A DNA stretch of 64,000 nucleotides from an uncultured Prevotella sp. (GCA_900770025.1 CAAGIW010000020.1:8553-72552); one strand, 5' to 3'; shown: positions 40,006 to 49,054, counted from the first letter of the stretch. Notes: generated from the letters alone by a model not told the origin. A program made the numbers and translations.

Positions 40006-41022
40006 TTATTGATGGTGATGGTTGATGTTCAGGGTGATGCCCGCCTCGCCGATCATCCTTTGGCGATAGCGGGTGGAGTGGTGGTAATAGCGTGTGTCGC
40101 CATAGCCCACCGTGGCAAAGCAGCCCACCGTGCGCCCCAGTCGGTAGTCGATGTTCACGCGCCCCTGCAGGGAGTAGAGCCGCTGGGGGGTGGTGTTGCT
40201 GTTCTCTTCAAAGGTCTCTACGTGGTAATAGCCGATGTCGGCGCTGAGGCTCAGTCTTGGATTGATGGGCAGATATTGTCCCAAACGGTAGAACACGGCA
40301 CCCGAAAACTTGTTGTCCAATCCCATGAAGTGGGTGCCTATGCCCAGAATGCTGTAGGTACTCTTGTTGCGAAAGCGCACGGCCACGTTGGTCTTGGTGG
40401 ACGAACCGCCATAAACCATCACGTCCACCACCGTCTTGGGGTTGATGTTCACCAGTCCAATCTTGTGTGCCACGGTGTCGCCACTCATGTTGATGATGCC
40501 CATCTGCACCCCTTTGGGATGGTGCGAGCAGGCATTGATGATGCCGAATTGCCATCCGCTCAGCGTGTCGGCATGGTTATACAAACTCACCTGTACGCCT
40601 CTCATGGTCTGTGCACACACGTTCACCACGCCCGATACCTGCACACCGCGCTTCACTCCGCGTGCCACGTTGCTCACACCTGCCATCTGCAAGCCGCGCA
40701 TGGGGGTGGAGCACACGTTGGTCATTCCCGAAAGTTGCACTCCGTTGGCCCGTTTGGTCAGGTTGGCGATGCCTGCCACCTGTGCGCCGCGCATCTCCTT
40801 GGCCGAGCTACTGAACAGGTTTATCTGTGCGCCGTGCATGTATTGTGCCGCTCCGAAGATGCCGATGTTCACATTGCTCGTCCTGTTGTCGCCCGATTTG
40901 TGGGCAATGTCGATGGCCAGATTGCCGCTCTTGTGCTGTGCTGCAGTGGGTATAGCCGTCAGCCATGCCAAGAGTGCATGGCACAACCATCGGCGTGCCG
41001 TTGATATTGTCTTGCGTTTCAT
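40006..41022 (-). CDS. Exported GxQxSGxxN-repeat envelope protein (LA_2272-like)
   Basis: The 338-residue protein has a signal peptide (RWLCHALLAWLTAIPTAAQ). Residues from about 50 to 195 contain seven to eight imperfect 18-20-residue repeats: GAQVAGIANLTKRANGVQL, SGMTNVCSTPMRGLQM, AGVSNVARGVKRGVQV and so on, with core G(V/L/A)Q(V/L/M)(S/A)Gxx N. This pattern resembles the LA_2272-type surface repeats known from Leptospira and Bacteroidota. The last third looks like beta-strands of an outer-membrane barrel. The role is unknown. It is first in an operon with the DUF3943 and methyltransferase genes. Confidence 0.7.
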   Translation of the reverse strand: MKRKTISTARRWLCHALLAWLTAIPTAAQHKSGNLAIDIAHKSGDNRTSNVNIGIFGAAQYMHGAQINLFSSSAKEMRGAQVAGIANLTKRANGVQLSGMTNVCSTPMRGLQMAGVSNVARGVKRGVQVSGVVNVCAQTMRGVQVSLYNHADTLSGWQFGIINACSHHPKGVQMGIINMSGDTVAHKIGLVNINPKTVVDVMVYGGSSTKTNVAVRFRNKSTYSILGIGTHFMGLDNKFSGAVFYRLGQYLPINPRLSLSADIGYYHVETFEENSNTTPQRLYSLQGRVNIDYRLGRTVGCFATVGYGDTRYYHHSTRYRQRMIGEAGITLNINHHHQ

Positions 41023-41066
41023 CTTGTTGTTTGTTGCCAGCCTGCCTGTCTTTGGCTTGCTTGGTG

Positions 41067-41097
41067 CAAAAATACGGGTATTTGCTGAAATTGCAAA
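41067..41097 (-). promoter_or_regulatory. Promoter of the repeat-protein/DUF3943 operon (TTTG ... TATTTTTG)
   Basis: On the minus strand, TTTG (complement of 41094-41097), 19 bases, TATTTTTG (complement of 41067-41074). Confidence 0.6.
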
Positions 41098-41112
41098 GTA
41101 ATCAAATCATTA

Positions 41113-41144
41113 TTTGGCGGTCTTGTTATTTTGCATTACTTTTG
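41113..41144 (+). promoter_or_regulatory. Promoter of the mannonate-type SDR gene (TTTG ... TACTTTTG)
   Basis: TTTG at 41113-41116, 20 bases, TACTTTTG at 41137-41144. This is a full consensus, giving a leader of about 50 nt. Confidence 0.65.
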
Positions 41145-41198
41145 TGGGAACAATAGACTTGAACACGACAATCACTAAAACAATAATATCAGAAAAAC

Positions 41199-42011
41199 AT
41201 GAACGAACTGTTTAACATCAAAGATCAGGTGGTGGTTATCACCGGTGGTACAGGCGTATTGGGCAAGACCATTGCCAAGTATTTAGCACTCAATGGTGCC
41301 AAAGTGGTTATCTTGGGACGCAAGGAAGAAGTGGGAAATGCCATTGTGGACGACATTCGTGAGGCCGGAGGAGAGTGCTGCTTTATGAAGACCGACGTGA
41401 TGGATGCTGCCAAAGTGCAGGAAAACTGCGATGCCATCCTTGCCAAATACGGCAGAGTGGATACGCTGCTCAATGCGGCTGGAGGCAATATGGCGGGCGC
41501 TGTGATTGCCCCCGACCAGACTTTCTTCGACCTCAAGGTAGAGGCTTTTGAACAAGTTCTCTCGCTCAACCTCACCGGTACGGTCATTCCCACTCAGATA
41601 TTCCTCAAACCCATGGTGGCACAGGGCAAGGGCAACATCATCAACTTCTCTTCCATGTCGGCCTTCCGTGCCATTACTCGCGTGTGTGGCTATTCGGCTG
41701 CCAAGGCAGGCATCAGCAATTTCACGGGCTATATGGCCACCGAGTGCGCCAAGAAGTTTGGCGAGGGAATCCGTGTCAACGCCATTGCACCGGGCTTTTT
41801 CATCACCGAGCAAAACCGAACCCTGCTCACCAACCCCGACGGATCCTATACCCAGCGTGGCAAGGACGTGATACACCAGACTCCCTTCGGGCGTATGGGA
41901 GAACCAGAAGAGCTCTGCGGCACCATCCATTACCTGATGAGCGATGCTGCCAAGTTTGTTACTGGCACCGTGGCTGTGGTGGATGGCGGTTTCAACTGCT
42001 TTGCCATGTAG
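41199..42011 (+). CDS. SDR-family oxidoreductase, D-mannonate oxidoreductase type
   Basis: The 270-residue cytosolic protein has the NAD-binding TGGTGVLG loop (15-22), NAAGGN (92-97), Ser151, and the catalytic Tyr165-x3-Lys169 (YSAAKAG). The insertions and the end (GFFITEQNRTLLTNPDGSYT, then TPFGRMGEPEELCG) match the Bacteroidota SDRs annotated as D-mannonate oxidoreductase (fructuronate reductase), which reduce D-fructuronate in uronate breakdown. The substrate is inferred. It is 57 bases upstream of the PL9 lyase gene, in line with use of uronates released from pectin. Confidence 0.85.
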   Translation: MNELFNIKDQVVVITGGTGVLGKTIAKYLALNGAKVVILGRKEEVGNAIVDDIREAGGECCFMKTDVMDAAKVQENCDAILAKYGRVDTLLNAAGGNMAGAVIAPDQTFFDLKVEAFEQVLSLNLTGTVIPTQIFLKPMVAQGKGNIINFSSMSAFRAITRVCGYSAAKAGISNFTGYMATECAKKFGEGIRVNAIAPGFFITEQNRTLLTNPDGSYTQRGKDVIHQTPFGRMGEPEELCGTIHYLMSDAAKFVTGTVAVVDGGFNCFAM

Positions 42012-42068
42012 CCTGTCGCAGCCCCTTTGGCTCCATAACATACCGACATTACCAATTAACCTAAGACA

Positions 42069-44162
42069 ATGAGAATACTGCTAACCACAATTTTTGTGGC
42101 ATGGACTGTTGTGGCCCATGCCGCTACCGTGTTGAAAGAAGACTTCAACACCCTGAAAAGCGGCACTTCCTATGCCGGCGAAGTGACCCTGCCTTCGGGC
42201 ACCTGGCGCATGAACGGCGTTGCAGGCAATACCTCTAATGGCATCACTTCGGTGAAGTTCAACAGTTCTTCGGCCTATATCATCTCGCCTTCTTACAGCA
42301 AGGTGGCCAAGGTGGGCTTCCTGTATCGCTCGGGTGGCAGCAACAAGGATGTCACTGTGGGCTATTCTCTCGACGGGGGTAGCACCTGGACCGATGTAGA
42401 GACCTTCCGCATCAGCAGCAGTTCGTCGTCCTTTGCTGCCTACAGTAAGAAGGTGGCACTGGCAGATGCCGAGAGCGTTTGCTTCCGTGTGACGTGCGCT
42501 TCGTCCAATGTGTATGTGGATGACTTTGCCGTTACTCTTGCCGATGAGCAGGGAGGCGGAGGCACAGTGACCGATCCTGACGACCCAACCTACGTCACCA
42601 CGGGCGTACCCATCCCCACCAAGCCCTTTGCCGAGGCCAAGAACACCTACTATATCTCGCCCAACGGCAGTGACACCGAGGGCGATGGCACCATTGAAAA
42701 GCCGTGGTATAACCTGGCGGTGGCGTATGCCAAGGCGCAGGCTGGCGACCATATCGTGTGCCGTGGTGGCACCTATCACATCAGCAAGTATGGCACCGAC
42801 GGCAAACTTACCATCCGCATGAACAAGAAAGGCACGCAGCAGGAGCCCATCACCATCCGCAACTACATGGACGAAAAACCCGTGATGGACTTTGAACAGC
42901 AGTTGCTCGACTGCAATCGCGACAAGTCTAAGGTGGGCGACCGCGGCATTCTGTTGTCGGGCGACTACCATGTCATCTTCGGCATTCACTTCATGCACGC
43001 TGCCGACAATGCCATCAAGCTCGAAGGTTCGCACAACAGGATAGAGCGCTGCGAGTTCTCCTACAATCTTGACACGGGCATTCAGTTGGGCTTTGGGCAC
43101 AACTTTGCCGACTCGGGCTTTGGTTCCAAGAACGATGGAAGCTACTGTGCCTACAACGATATAGTGGATTGTGACTCCCACCACAACTGCGATTTTGACA
43201 TGAACTACGGTTCTGATGCCGACGGCTTTGCCTGCAAGATGCACAATGGCAAGGGCAATCGCTTCATCAGATGCCGGGCATGGCGCAACAGTGATGATGC
43301 CTGGGACTTGTTCGAGACTGATTATAGCGTGGTGCTGGCGGAATGCTGGGCATGGGAAAGCGGAAAACCTGAAGACCATACCTGGGTGAAGGAGTATCTG
43401 GATGGCTCCGCTTCGTTCTCTGGCAACGGCAATGGCATCAAATTAGGAGGCAATGGCACGGGCGGCTCTTCCATGGGTGTGCACTATGCCTACAACTGTA
43501 TTGCCTTCGGTTGCAACAAGAGTGGCAGCGTGAAGGGCTTTGACTGCAACCACCACAAGGACGGTCATGTACTCATAGGTTGCCTTGGTTTCGACAATGG
43601 CTATGACTATATGTTTGAATCGGGCGGTTCGTCGGCCTCCACCTTCTATTATAATAATGTGTGCTTGGGACGACAGGAGATCTGTGTGGGCACCGACAAC
43701 TACAATGCGGTGAACAGTGCTGCATCGAAGAACGGATGGACCAACCATCTCGTGACCGGAGCAAACAAAGACGATTATGTCACTCTTGAGGAGGAAGACG
43801 CACTGCTTCCCCGCAGCATCGACGGTTCTTTCCCCCGCCGTTTCGGGCGTTTGTGTGCCGACAGCAAACTGCTCAATGCCGGTTCTGCCGACTACGACCT
43901 GCCTGTGGGCACCGCTTTTGATGAACTGCGCCAGGTGATTGCCGACTATCCCTTCCTGAAGCACGAGGCTCAGGGGGCAGCACGCGACTTAGGACCCTAC
44001 GAGCGTGCCGATATAAACACCTCCATCCATGCTCCCCAGCAGTGGCCTTTGCAGCAGAATGGCGAGGCTTATCAGTTGCAGGGCACCAAGGCTTCCGCCT
44101 TTTCGCACGGTATCATCGTAACCAACGGAAAGAAGTTGATACGCCGTCTTTCACAGCCCTAA
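42069..44162 (+). CDS. Secreted PL9-type pectate lyase (right-handed beta-helix)
   Basis: The 697-residue protein has a signal peptide (LLTTIFVAWTVVAHAA), an N-terminal jelly-roll-like domain (about 20-155), a short linker, and a beta-helix from about 190. The helix has the PL9 hallmarks YYISPNGSDTEGDGTIEKPW, GSDADGFACKMHNGKGN (putative base Lys and calcium Asp) and CRAWRNSDDAWDLFE. PL9 enzymes cleave pectate or rhamnogalacturonan by beta-elimination. The C-terminal GIIVTNGKKLIRRL resembles the sorting-like motif of neighbours. The last 50 bases overlap the convergent Omp28-like gene. Confidence 0.9.
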   Translation: MRILLTTIFVAWTVVAHAATVLKEDFNTLKSGTSYAGEVTLPSGTWRMNGVAGNTSNGITSVKFNSSSAYIISPSYSKVAKVGFLYRSGGSNKDVTVGYSLDGGSTWTDVETFRISSSSSSFAAYSKKVALADAESVCFRVTCASSNVYVDDFAVTLADEQGGGGTVTDPDDPTYVTTGVPIPTKPFAEAKNTYYISPNGSDTEGDGTIEKPWYNLAVAYAKAQAGDHIVCRGGTYHISKYGTDGKLTIRMNKKGTQQEPITIRNYMDEKPVMDFEQQLLDCNRDKSKVGDRGILLSGDYHVIFGIHFMHAADNAIKLEGSHNRIERCEFSYNLDTGIQLGFGHNFADSGFGSKNDGSYCAYNDIVDCDSHHNCDFDMNYGSDADGFACKMHNGKGNRFIRCRAWRNSDDAWDLFETDYSVVLAECWAWESGKPEDHTWVKEYLDGSASFSGNGNGIKLGGNGTGGSSMGVHYAYNCIAFGCNKSGSVKGFDCNHHKDGHVLIGCLGFDNGYDYMFESGGSSASTFYYNNVCLGRQEICVGTDNYNAVNSAASKNGWTNHLVTGANKDDYVTLEEEDALLPRSIDGSFPRRFGRLCADSKLLNAGSADYDLPVGTAFDELRQVIADYPFLKHEAQGAARDLGPYERADINTSIHAPQQWPLQQNGEAYQLQGTKASAFSHGIIVTNGKKLIRRLSQP

Positions 44163-46023
44163 CGATATAGAGGCCGTGAGGCAGGGCACTGCCCGCTGCG
44201 TATGAGCGTCCGCTCAGGTCGTGGATATACAGGGCAGTGCTGCTGTCGGTGGCCATCAGGGCATCGCCCACCTGTATTATCTGCGGTCTTGTCTGCGGGG
44301 CGGAGGCTATTCCGTCGCTGGCTTCGCGGTAGGCTGCCTGGGTGTGCGAGGTGCCCAACAGGGTGCGGGTGCAGTTATACACCTGGTTGGCGTTGTTGTT
44401 CACGGTGTTGCTGGCGCCCACCCATGCCACTATATACATGTTGTTCACGTCTGTGGCCCATGTCACTTCACTCTCGTTCATGGCCGCACTCTGCAGTCTT
44501 TGGTCTGTCCACCACGACGACCGTATGCCCTCGGGCAGCACAAACGTGGTGGTCCAGTGCTGTGTCTCCGTGCTCTCCGTGTCTTCCGTGCCCAGTGTCA
44601 CGCCTCCCTCGGGGGTAATCATGCCCCTCGACACGTAGGGATGGGCATAGGTGCCGCCGGCATTGGCCTGATAGGCCTTGATGTTGTGCTGCACCAGTGC
44701 CACGTTCAGTCGGTTGTCGGCATGGGGCAAGGCCGTGTGAGGCATCACTCCCACCTCTATCTTCACCTCGCGTGTGTCGGCCTGATAGGTTGTTTTCAGT
44801 TGCATCGACACGTAGGGCTTCTGCTGTTGTGCCACGGTGATGCCGTTTTTCAGTTTCTCTTTTTCAGGCGAGAAGATGGGGGTGGCTGCTCCGCCAGCGG
44901 CTTCCACCATTCTGTTGATCATCACTGCCGGTGCGTATGTGCTCTGCGAGGGGTAATAGAACAGCAGGGCCGAGTCTTCTATCATGGTGAAGGCATCGGG
45001 CAGAAAGCCCACATGGTGGCTCACCTCTGCGGCAGAGAGCGGCGGCAGCGCCTCTAATACCTCGCTCACGATGCTGTGGCCGTCGGCACACGAGGTGCAG
45101 TCTTGTCCGGTAAATGTTTCCACCAGCACTGTGCGCTCCATGTTGGCTGGATAGACATAGAGCGGCAGCTGGGCACTGTTGTCCGATTCGTCGGCATCCG
45201 CAGTGCCGTTGTTGATGTTGCCGATGGTGAGCACCGCCTGCACATCGCCCTCTGCATCCATCTCCACGGCAGGCAGCAGCAGTGTGTGGTTGGTGCCCGG
45301 TTGCCATTGCAGGTTGTCCAAAGTCAGTTTCACAGCCTTGCCGTTGCCCATTTGCAGGGTGGCATCAAGCGATTGTATGGTCTCCGTTCCCATGTTGCAC
45401 AGTTCGGCACCGAAGTCGGCCGGTGTGCCCATGCGGTAGAAATTGTCCCAGCGGGGCCTCTTGATGCACACATCGGCAAAGTTCTGTTGCCCGTCGGTCT
45501 CTATGCGAATGTTGCCCACTCCCACGTTCATGCCATAGGTATCGGTCCACACCCCGTCTTTCTTCACAAAGCATCCGTCGCAGATGTCGCTGCTCCTGTC
45601 GGTGGAAAGCAGTTTATAGCTCGGCGAAATCTCGGCGGTATAGCCTATGTATAGTGCCTCCTCGTTGCCCGTAATGGTATAGGGTTGTGCCAGTTCGTGG
45701 CTCAGCCACTGTGCTGTGGCGCCTATCTCCACCTGCTGTTCGCGCAGCGGTGCGGCATCTAATGAGGTGGCGATGAACAGGGTTGCCTTGCCGTTGGTGG
45801 TGTTGAGCGAGCCAAACACTGCCTGAATGGCCCGGATGGTATGCCCCTGCAGTGCTCTGATTTTGCCGGTTGGCAGTTTGATGGCCATGCCCTGCTGCGA
45901 CGATTCGCCCACGCTGAGCATCTTATATTTATAGATATTGCCGTTGGAATAGCCTATCACGGTGGCCCACGAGGGGAGGCATACAGCCGCAAAGAGCATC
46001 AGGGAAAGGAGTGTTTTTTTCAT
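44113..46023 (-). CDS. Omp28-related outer-membrane protein
   Basis: The 636-residue protein has a signal peptide (LLSLMLFAAVCLPSWA). The C-terminal half contains the Omp28 region with a thioredoxin-like start, VLVETFTGQDCTSCADGH (about 295-312), and the run ALLFYYPSQSTYAPAVMINR. The protein ends in a sorting-like domain (LYIHDLSGRSYAAGSALPHG then LYIVRAVKDG), consistent with surface or outer-membrane placement. Function is unknown, and adhesion has been proposed for relatives. The start is set by a TACTTTTG box at 46068-46075, 45 bases upstream. Confidence 0.8.
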   Translation of the reverse strand: MKKTLLSLMLFAAVCLPSWATVIGYSNGNIYKYKMLSVGESSQQGMAIKLPTGKIRALQGHTIRAIQAVFGSLNTTNGKATLFIATSLDAAPLREQQVEIGATAQWLSHELAQPYTITGNEEALYIGYTAEISPSYKLLSTDRSSDICDGCFVKKDGVWTDTYGMNVGVGNIRIETDGQQNFADVCIKRPRWDNFYRMGTPADFGAELCNMGTETIQSLDATLQMGNGKAVKLTLDNLQWQPGTNHTLLLPAVEMDAEGDVQAVLTIGNINNGTADADESDNSAQLPLYVYPANMERTVLVETFTGQDCTSCADGHSIVSEVLEALPPLSAAEVSHHVGFLPDAFTMIEDSALLFYYPSQSTYAPAVMINRMVEAAGGAATPIFSPEKEKLKNGITVAQQQKPYVSMQLKTTYQADTREVKIEVGVMPHTALPHADNRLNVALVQHNIKAYQANAGGTYAHPYVSRGMITPEGGVTLGTEDTESTETQHWTTTFVLPEGIRSSWWTDQRLQSAAMNESEVTWATDVNNMYIVAWVGASNTVNNNANQVYNCTRTLLGTSHTQAAYREASDGIASAPQTRPQIIQVGDALMATDSSTALYIHDLSGRSYAAGSALPHGLYIVRAVKDGVSTSFRWLR

Positions 46024-46067
46024 ATCTTGAAGGTAAATGAGAGGGTTATTGCATGGAATGATGATTG

Positions 46068-46075
46068 CAAAAGTA
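46068..46075 (-). promoter_or_regulatory. Promoter box (TACTTTTG) of the Omp28-related gene
   Basis: Exact TAnnTTTG match on the minus strand, 45 bases before the ATG at 46023. Confidence 0.5.
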
Positions 46076-46135
46076 GTCATTATTCGCCATAAAGTAAACG
46101 GCAATGGTCTCATTTCACCTTTTTTTGCATATCAG

Positions 46136-46328
46136 CCCGACCTCCCCAAGGGGGAGGATCGGGGATTAAAGGATTAAAGAATTAAAATATTAAAGGCCCC
46201 TCCCGAACTCCCCAAGGGGGAATGAAAGAATTAAAAAATGAAAGGATTAAAGGATTAAAAGCCCCCTCCCTGCCTCCCCAAAGGGGGATGAAAGAATTAA
46301 AAAATGAAAGGATTAAAAAATTAAAGGT
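46136..46328. repeat. CCTCCCCAAGGGGG palindromes with GGATTAAAGAATTAAA tracts
   Basis: Three copies of the palindrome family (near 46141, 46207 and 46275) are separated by ATTAAAGG/AATTAAAA runs. The gap 46024-46457 holds only these and two promoters. Confidence 0.8.
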
Positions 46329-46398
46329 CGCGCCATGCCTTAGAGATGGGAGGATGGAAAATTATGAAGTGCACGATTGCTATGTTCTTTTTTCTTCT

Positions 46399-46406
46399 TA
46401 CCTTTG
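46399..46406 (+). promoter_or_regulatory. Promoter box (TACCTTTG) of the 589-aa gene
   Basis: Exact TAnnTTTG match 52 bases upstream of the ATG at 46458. Confidence 0.5.
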
Positions 46407-46457
46407 CACCCGTGGTGGTATGCCACACGACAAATCAACTAAACTAACAATAAGCAT

Positions 46458-48227
46458 ATGAAGAAACATTTACTCTATTCCATGGCCTTGACCGCCATGA
46501 TGAGTGCGTCCGTGGCCACTACGGCATGGGCAGCAGACGATGAAGAAGAACTGAAGTTGGTGGGAATCTATACCCTCGGCGAGGTACTTGATGAAGGTGC
46601 TCCTGCCGATAAGATTACCAAGATGGAGAAATACTTCTTTGATGAGAACGGAAACCTGATGCGTTCGGGCAAATATGCCACCGGCACGGGCACGGAGTTT
46701 ACGCTCACCGAGATGACAAACTACACCTATACCCCCGACGAAGACGGAGGTGTGAGCCGCACTTCGGAGACCTTGCAGTGGGGACGCTACGACTTTGGCG
46801 ACATGGGATTCAAGAAGGGCAATGCCACCACCAATACTCTCTTTGGTGCCGATGGCAATATGCTCAAGAATGTGACCACCAGTTATACCTACGAATACAG
46901 TTATACCGACGGCAAACTCACCAAGGAGACTAAGTATATCACCTCTTCCGGGGCCCTGTCGGAGGAGATTGCCTATACATATAATAATAAGGGACAGTTG
47001 CAGCAGACCATCACCACCGACAAGAACGGCAAGTTCAAACTCAAGACCGTGTATGAATATGATGCCCAGGGCAACAAGACCGAGGCGGTGCAATATAAGC
47101 GTCCCACCGGCATGGAGACCGATGAGAGTGCAGAGTATGCCTATATCGTGGAGCAGTGGACCTATACCGACGGTGTGCTCACGGAATATCTGAAGAAATC
47201 TGGCGGCAGCGCCACCAAGGAGCCTGCACAGAGCAGCAAGAAGGTTTACGAGGTATATAACAACAACCCCTACCAAACCAAGGTGACCACCTATTCCTAT
47301 ACCGCCAGCATAGACAAGTGGACCAAGGGCGGACTGCCCATAGTGGAGGTGTATGCCCCCTTCTCCAAAGACATCAACGAGATGGCTTATGTGAACGTGA
47401 ACACCCAGTTGGATGCCGAGAACCATGCCGTGAAGGTGATGTTCAACGTGCCTGCCTTGTTGCAAATGCGCGAGAGGGCCAAGATAGAACTCTATCGCGA
47501 CGGTCATCTTTTGGCCACCAAGAGTCTGCAGGAGTGCACCATCAGCGAGGAAGGTGTGGTGACTATGATCGACGAGAACGTGAAAGAGGGCACACACATA
47601 TATTATATAGTGCCCGTGATTGGCATGGCTCCCGAACTGATTGAAGACGAGAGCGAGGTGTATTGGGTCACCACCTGCATCTCAGAGCAGTCGGAAATCA
47701 ACGTGGACTACTCCTTGGCTGCGGCCACCAACCTGCGCATGATTGGCGCACACTCTGAGACCTACGAGCAGGAGGGTGTCAGCATGACCTCCAGATACGT
47801 CACCTTGGCGTGGGATGCTCCTGCCGTGACCGAGTCGATGGGCTTCATCAGCAACGAAGTTTACTTCTGGAATGTTATCGGCGCCACCGACTATTTCGTG
47901 ATCAAGGACACCATTAACGACAACGGAACGTGCCAGAGCGTGGTGTCGTTCGACCCCAACCGCGATGCCATGGACTTCGTCGTAGTAACCCATTATGCCT
48001 ATGGCAACGTGAAGTCAGAGAAGCTCACCGTGACCAAGGCGCAGGTGCACGAGGCCATCACCGGCATCGAGAGCACCGCCTCTGCCACGGCTCCTGCCGC
48101 CATCACCGGCATCTATACCTTGGACGGCAGAAAGGTGACAGCCCCCATGAGCCAGTTGGGCGCAGGCACCTACATCGTAGTGAGCCAGCAAAACGGCGTG
48201 CGCACTGCCAAGAAGATGGTGAAGTAA
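46458..48227 (+). CDS. Secreted protein with YD-like repeats and sorting-like C-terminus, unknown function
   Basis: The 589-residue protein has a signal peptide (MALTAMMSASVATTAWA). Residues about 70-290 carry loose tyrosine-rich repeats of the type YEYSYTDGKLTKETKY, YTYNNKGQLQQTITTD, YEYDAQGNKTEAVQY and WTYTDGVLTEYL, like wall-protein YD repeats. The second half contains fibronectin-like strands. The end, ITGIYTLDGRKVTAPMSQLG then GTYIVVSQQNG, resembles a T9SS-type tail. It is probably cell-surface exposed. The gene stands alone. Confidence 0.65.
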   Translation: MKKHLLYSMALTAMMSASVATTAWAADDEEELKLVGIYTLGEVLDEGAPADKITKMEKYFFDENGNLMRSGKYATGTGTEFTLTEMTNYTYTPDEDGGVSRTSETLQWGRYDFGDMGFKKGNATTNTLFGADGNMLKNVTTSYTYEYSYTDGKLTKETKYITSSGALSEEIAYTYNNKGQLQQTITTDKNGKFKLKTVYEYDAQGNKTEAVQYKRPTGMETDESAEYAYIVEQWTYTDGVLTEYLKKSGGSATKEPAQSSKKVYEVYNNNPYQTKVTTYSYTASIDKWTKGGLPIVEVYAPFSKDINEMAYVNVNTQLDAENHAVKVMFNVPALLQMRERAKIELYRDGHLLATKSLQECTISEEGVVTMIDENVKEGTHIYYIVPVIGMAPELIEDESEVYWVTTCISEQSEINVDYSLAAATNLRMIGAHSETYEQEGVSMTSRYVTLAWDAPAVTESMGFISNEVYFWNVIGATDYFVIKDTINDNGTCQSVVSFDPNRDAMDFVVVTHYAYGNVKSEKLTVTKAQVHEAITGIESTASATAPAAITGIYTLDGRKVTAPMSQLGAGTYIVVSQQNGVRTAKKMVK

Positions 48228-48275
48228 GGAAAAATGTTATCCTGATTTCCTGACGGGCATGGCAACACCTGCCCG

Positions 48276-48926
48276 TTATTCCATGCCCAACAGCATGTCC
48301 CACACGGCAATGAGGTGGCAGATGCTGCCGGCAAGGATGAAGAAATGGAACACGGAGTGCATGTAGCGGCGCTTGTTGAGCGAATAGAACACGGCACCCG
48401 TGATGTCGAAAACGCCCTCGGCGATGATCCATCCCACGGCAGCGGGACTTACAGAATCAATGAGAGGCTTGAAAGCAACCAGCACCGAGAGGCCCATGCC
48501 CACAAAGCAGAGCGTCTCGGTGTTGCTGTGTTCTTTGAGCTTTACAAAGCTTACGATGCTGCCGGCAATGGCAGAGAGCCACACAAAACAGAACAGGCTC
48601 CAGCCCCAATAGCCCTGTTCGCGCAGGGCCACCAGCGTGATGGGCGAGTAGCAGCCCGCAATGTTCCAGTAGATGGCGGCGTGGTCCCAGCGGCGCAACC
48701 GCTCTTTCCACTTGCTGCGGCGCGGCATGGCATGATAGATAGTGGAGGCTGCATAAGAGGAAATCATGCCGAAGAGATAGAGAATCACCCCCACACGCGC
48801 CCAACTGCTGTCGCCTTTGAAGCAATATATCAGCAGAAACACACCCACCACCACGCCAATCACGATGCCTGCAGCGTGCGACCAGGTGTTCCATAATTCC
48901 TCTTTCTTGGTATATCTTATCGCCAT
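48276..48926 (-). CDS. Hemolysin III / PAQR family membrane protein
   Basis: The 216-residue protein has seven predicted membrane spans. It shows the family motifs: KKEELWNTWSHAAG near the start, STIYHAMPRRSKWKERLRRWDH (in part IYHAMP and RRWDHAAIY), and a C-terminal HFFILAGSICHLIAVW. The conserved Ser/His/Asp set is thought to bind metal in this family. Its role in bacteria is unclear despite the hemolysin name. The ATG at 48924-48926 is preferred to the frame's first Met at 48971 because homologs begin at the KKEE segment. The promoter is shared back-to-back with the MATE gene. Confidence 0.87.
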   Translation of the reverse strand: MAIRYTKKEELWNTWSHAAGIVIGVVVGVFLLIYCFKGDSSWARVGVILYLFGMISSYAASTIYHAMPRRSKWKERLRRWDHAAIYWNIAGCYSPITLVALREQGYWGWSLFCFVWLSAIAGSIVSFVKLKEHSNTETLCFVGMGLSVLVAFKPLIDSVSPAAVGWIIAEGVFDITGAVFYSLNKRRYMHSVFHFFILAGSICHLIAVWDMLLGME

Positions 48927-48990
48927 GGTTATGGTTTTGCGGCAACTGTTTCCGGCCGTTTGCATAGCCATCAGCCGGAAGTCCCTGCTG

Positions 48991-49021
48991 CAAAGGTAGT
49001 GATTGTTTTGATAGTGTCAAA
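48991..49021 (-). promoter_or_regulatory. Promoter of the HlyIII gene (TTTG ... TACCTTTG)
   Basis: On the minus strand, TTTG (complement of 49018-49021), 19 bases, TACCTTTG (complement of 48991-48998). It interlocks with the opposing MATE promoter. Confidence 0.65.
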
Positions 49022-49038
49022 GAAAAGTGCTACCTTTG
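49007..49038 (+). promoter_or_regulatory. Promoter of the MATE gene (TTTG ... TACCTTTG)
   Basis: TTTG at 49007-49010, 20 bases, TACCTTTG at 49031-49038. The leader to the ATG at 49158 is about 110 nt and is made largely of 22-bp repeats. Confidence 0.65.
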
Positions 49039-49054
49039 CATCACTTTTGCATCT

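Noticed and set aside
48228..48275. Terminator between the 589-aa gene and the HlyIII gene
   Set aside because: ACGGGCA/TGCCCGT can form a 7-bp stem but no T-run follows and the stem borders the HlyIII stop codon.
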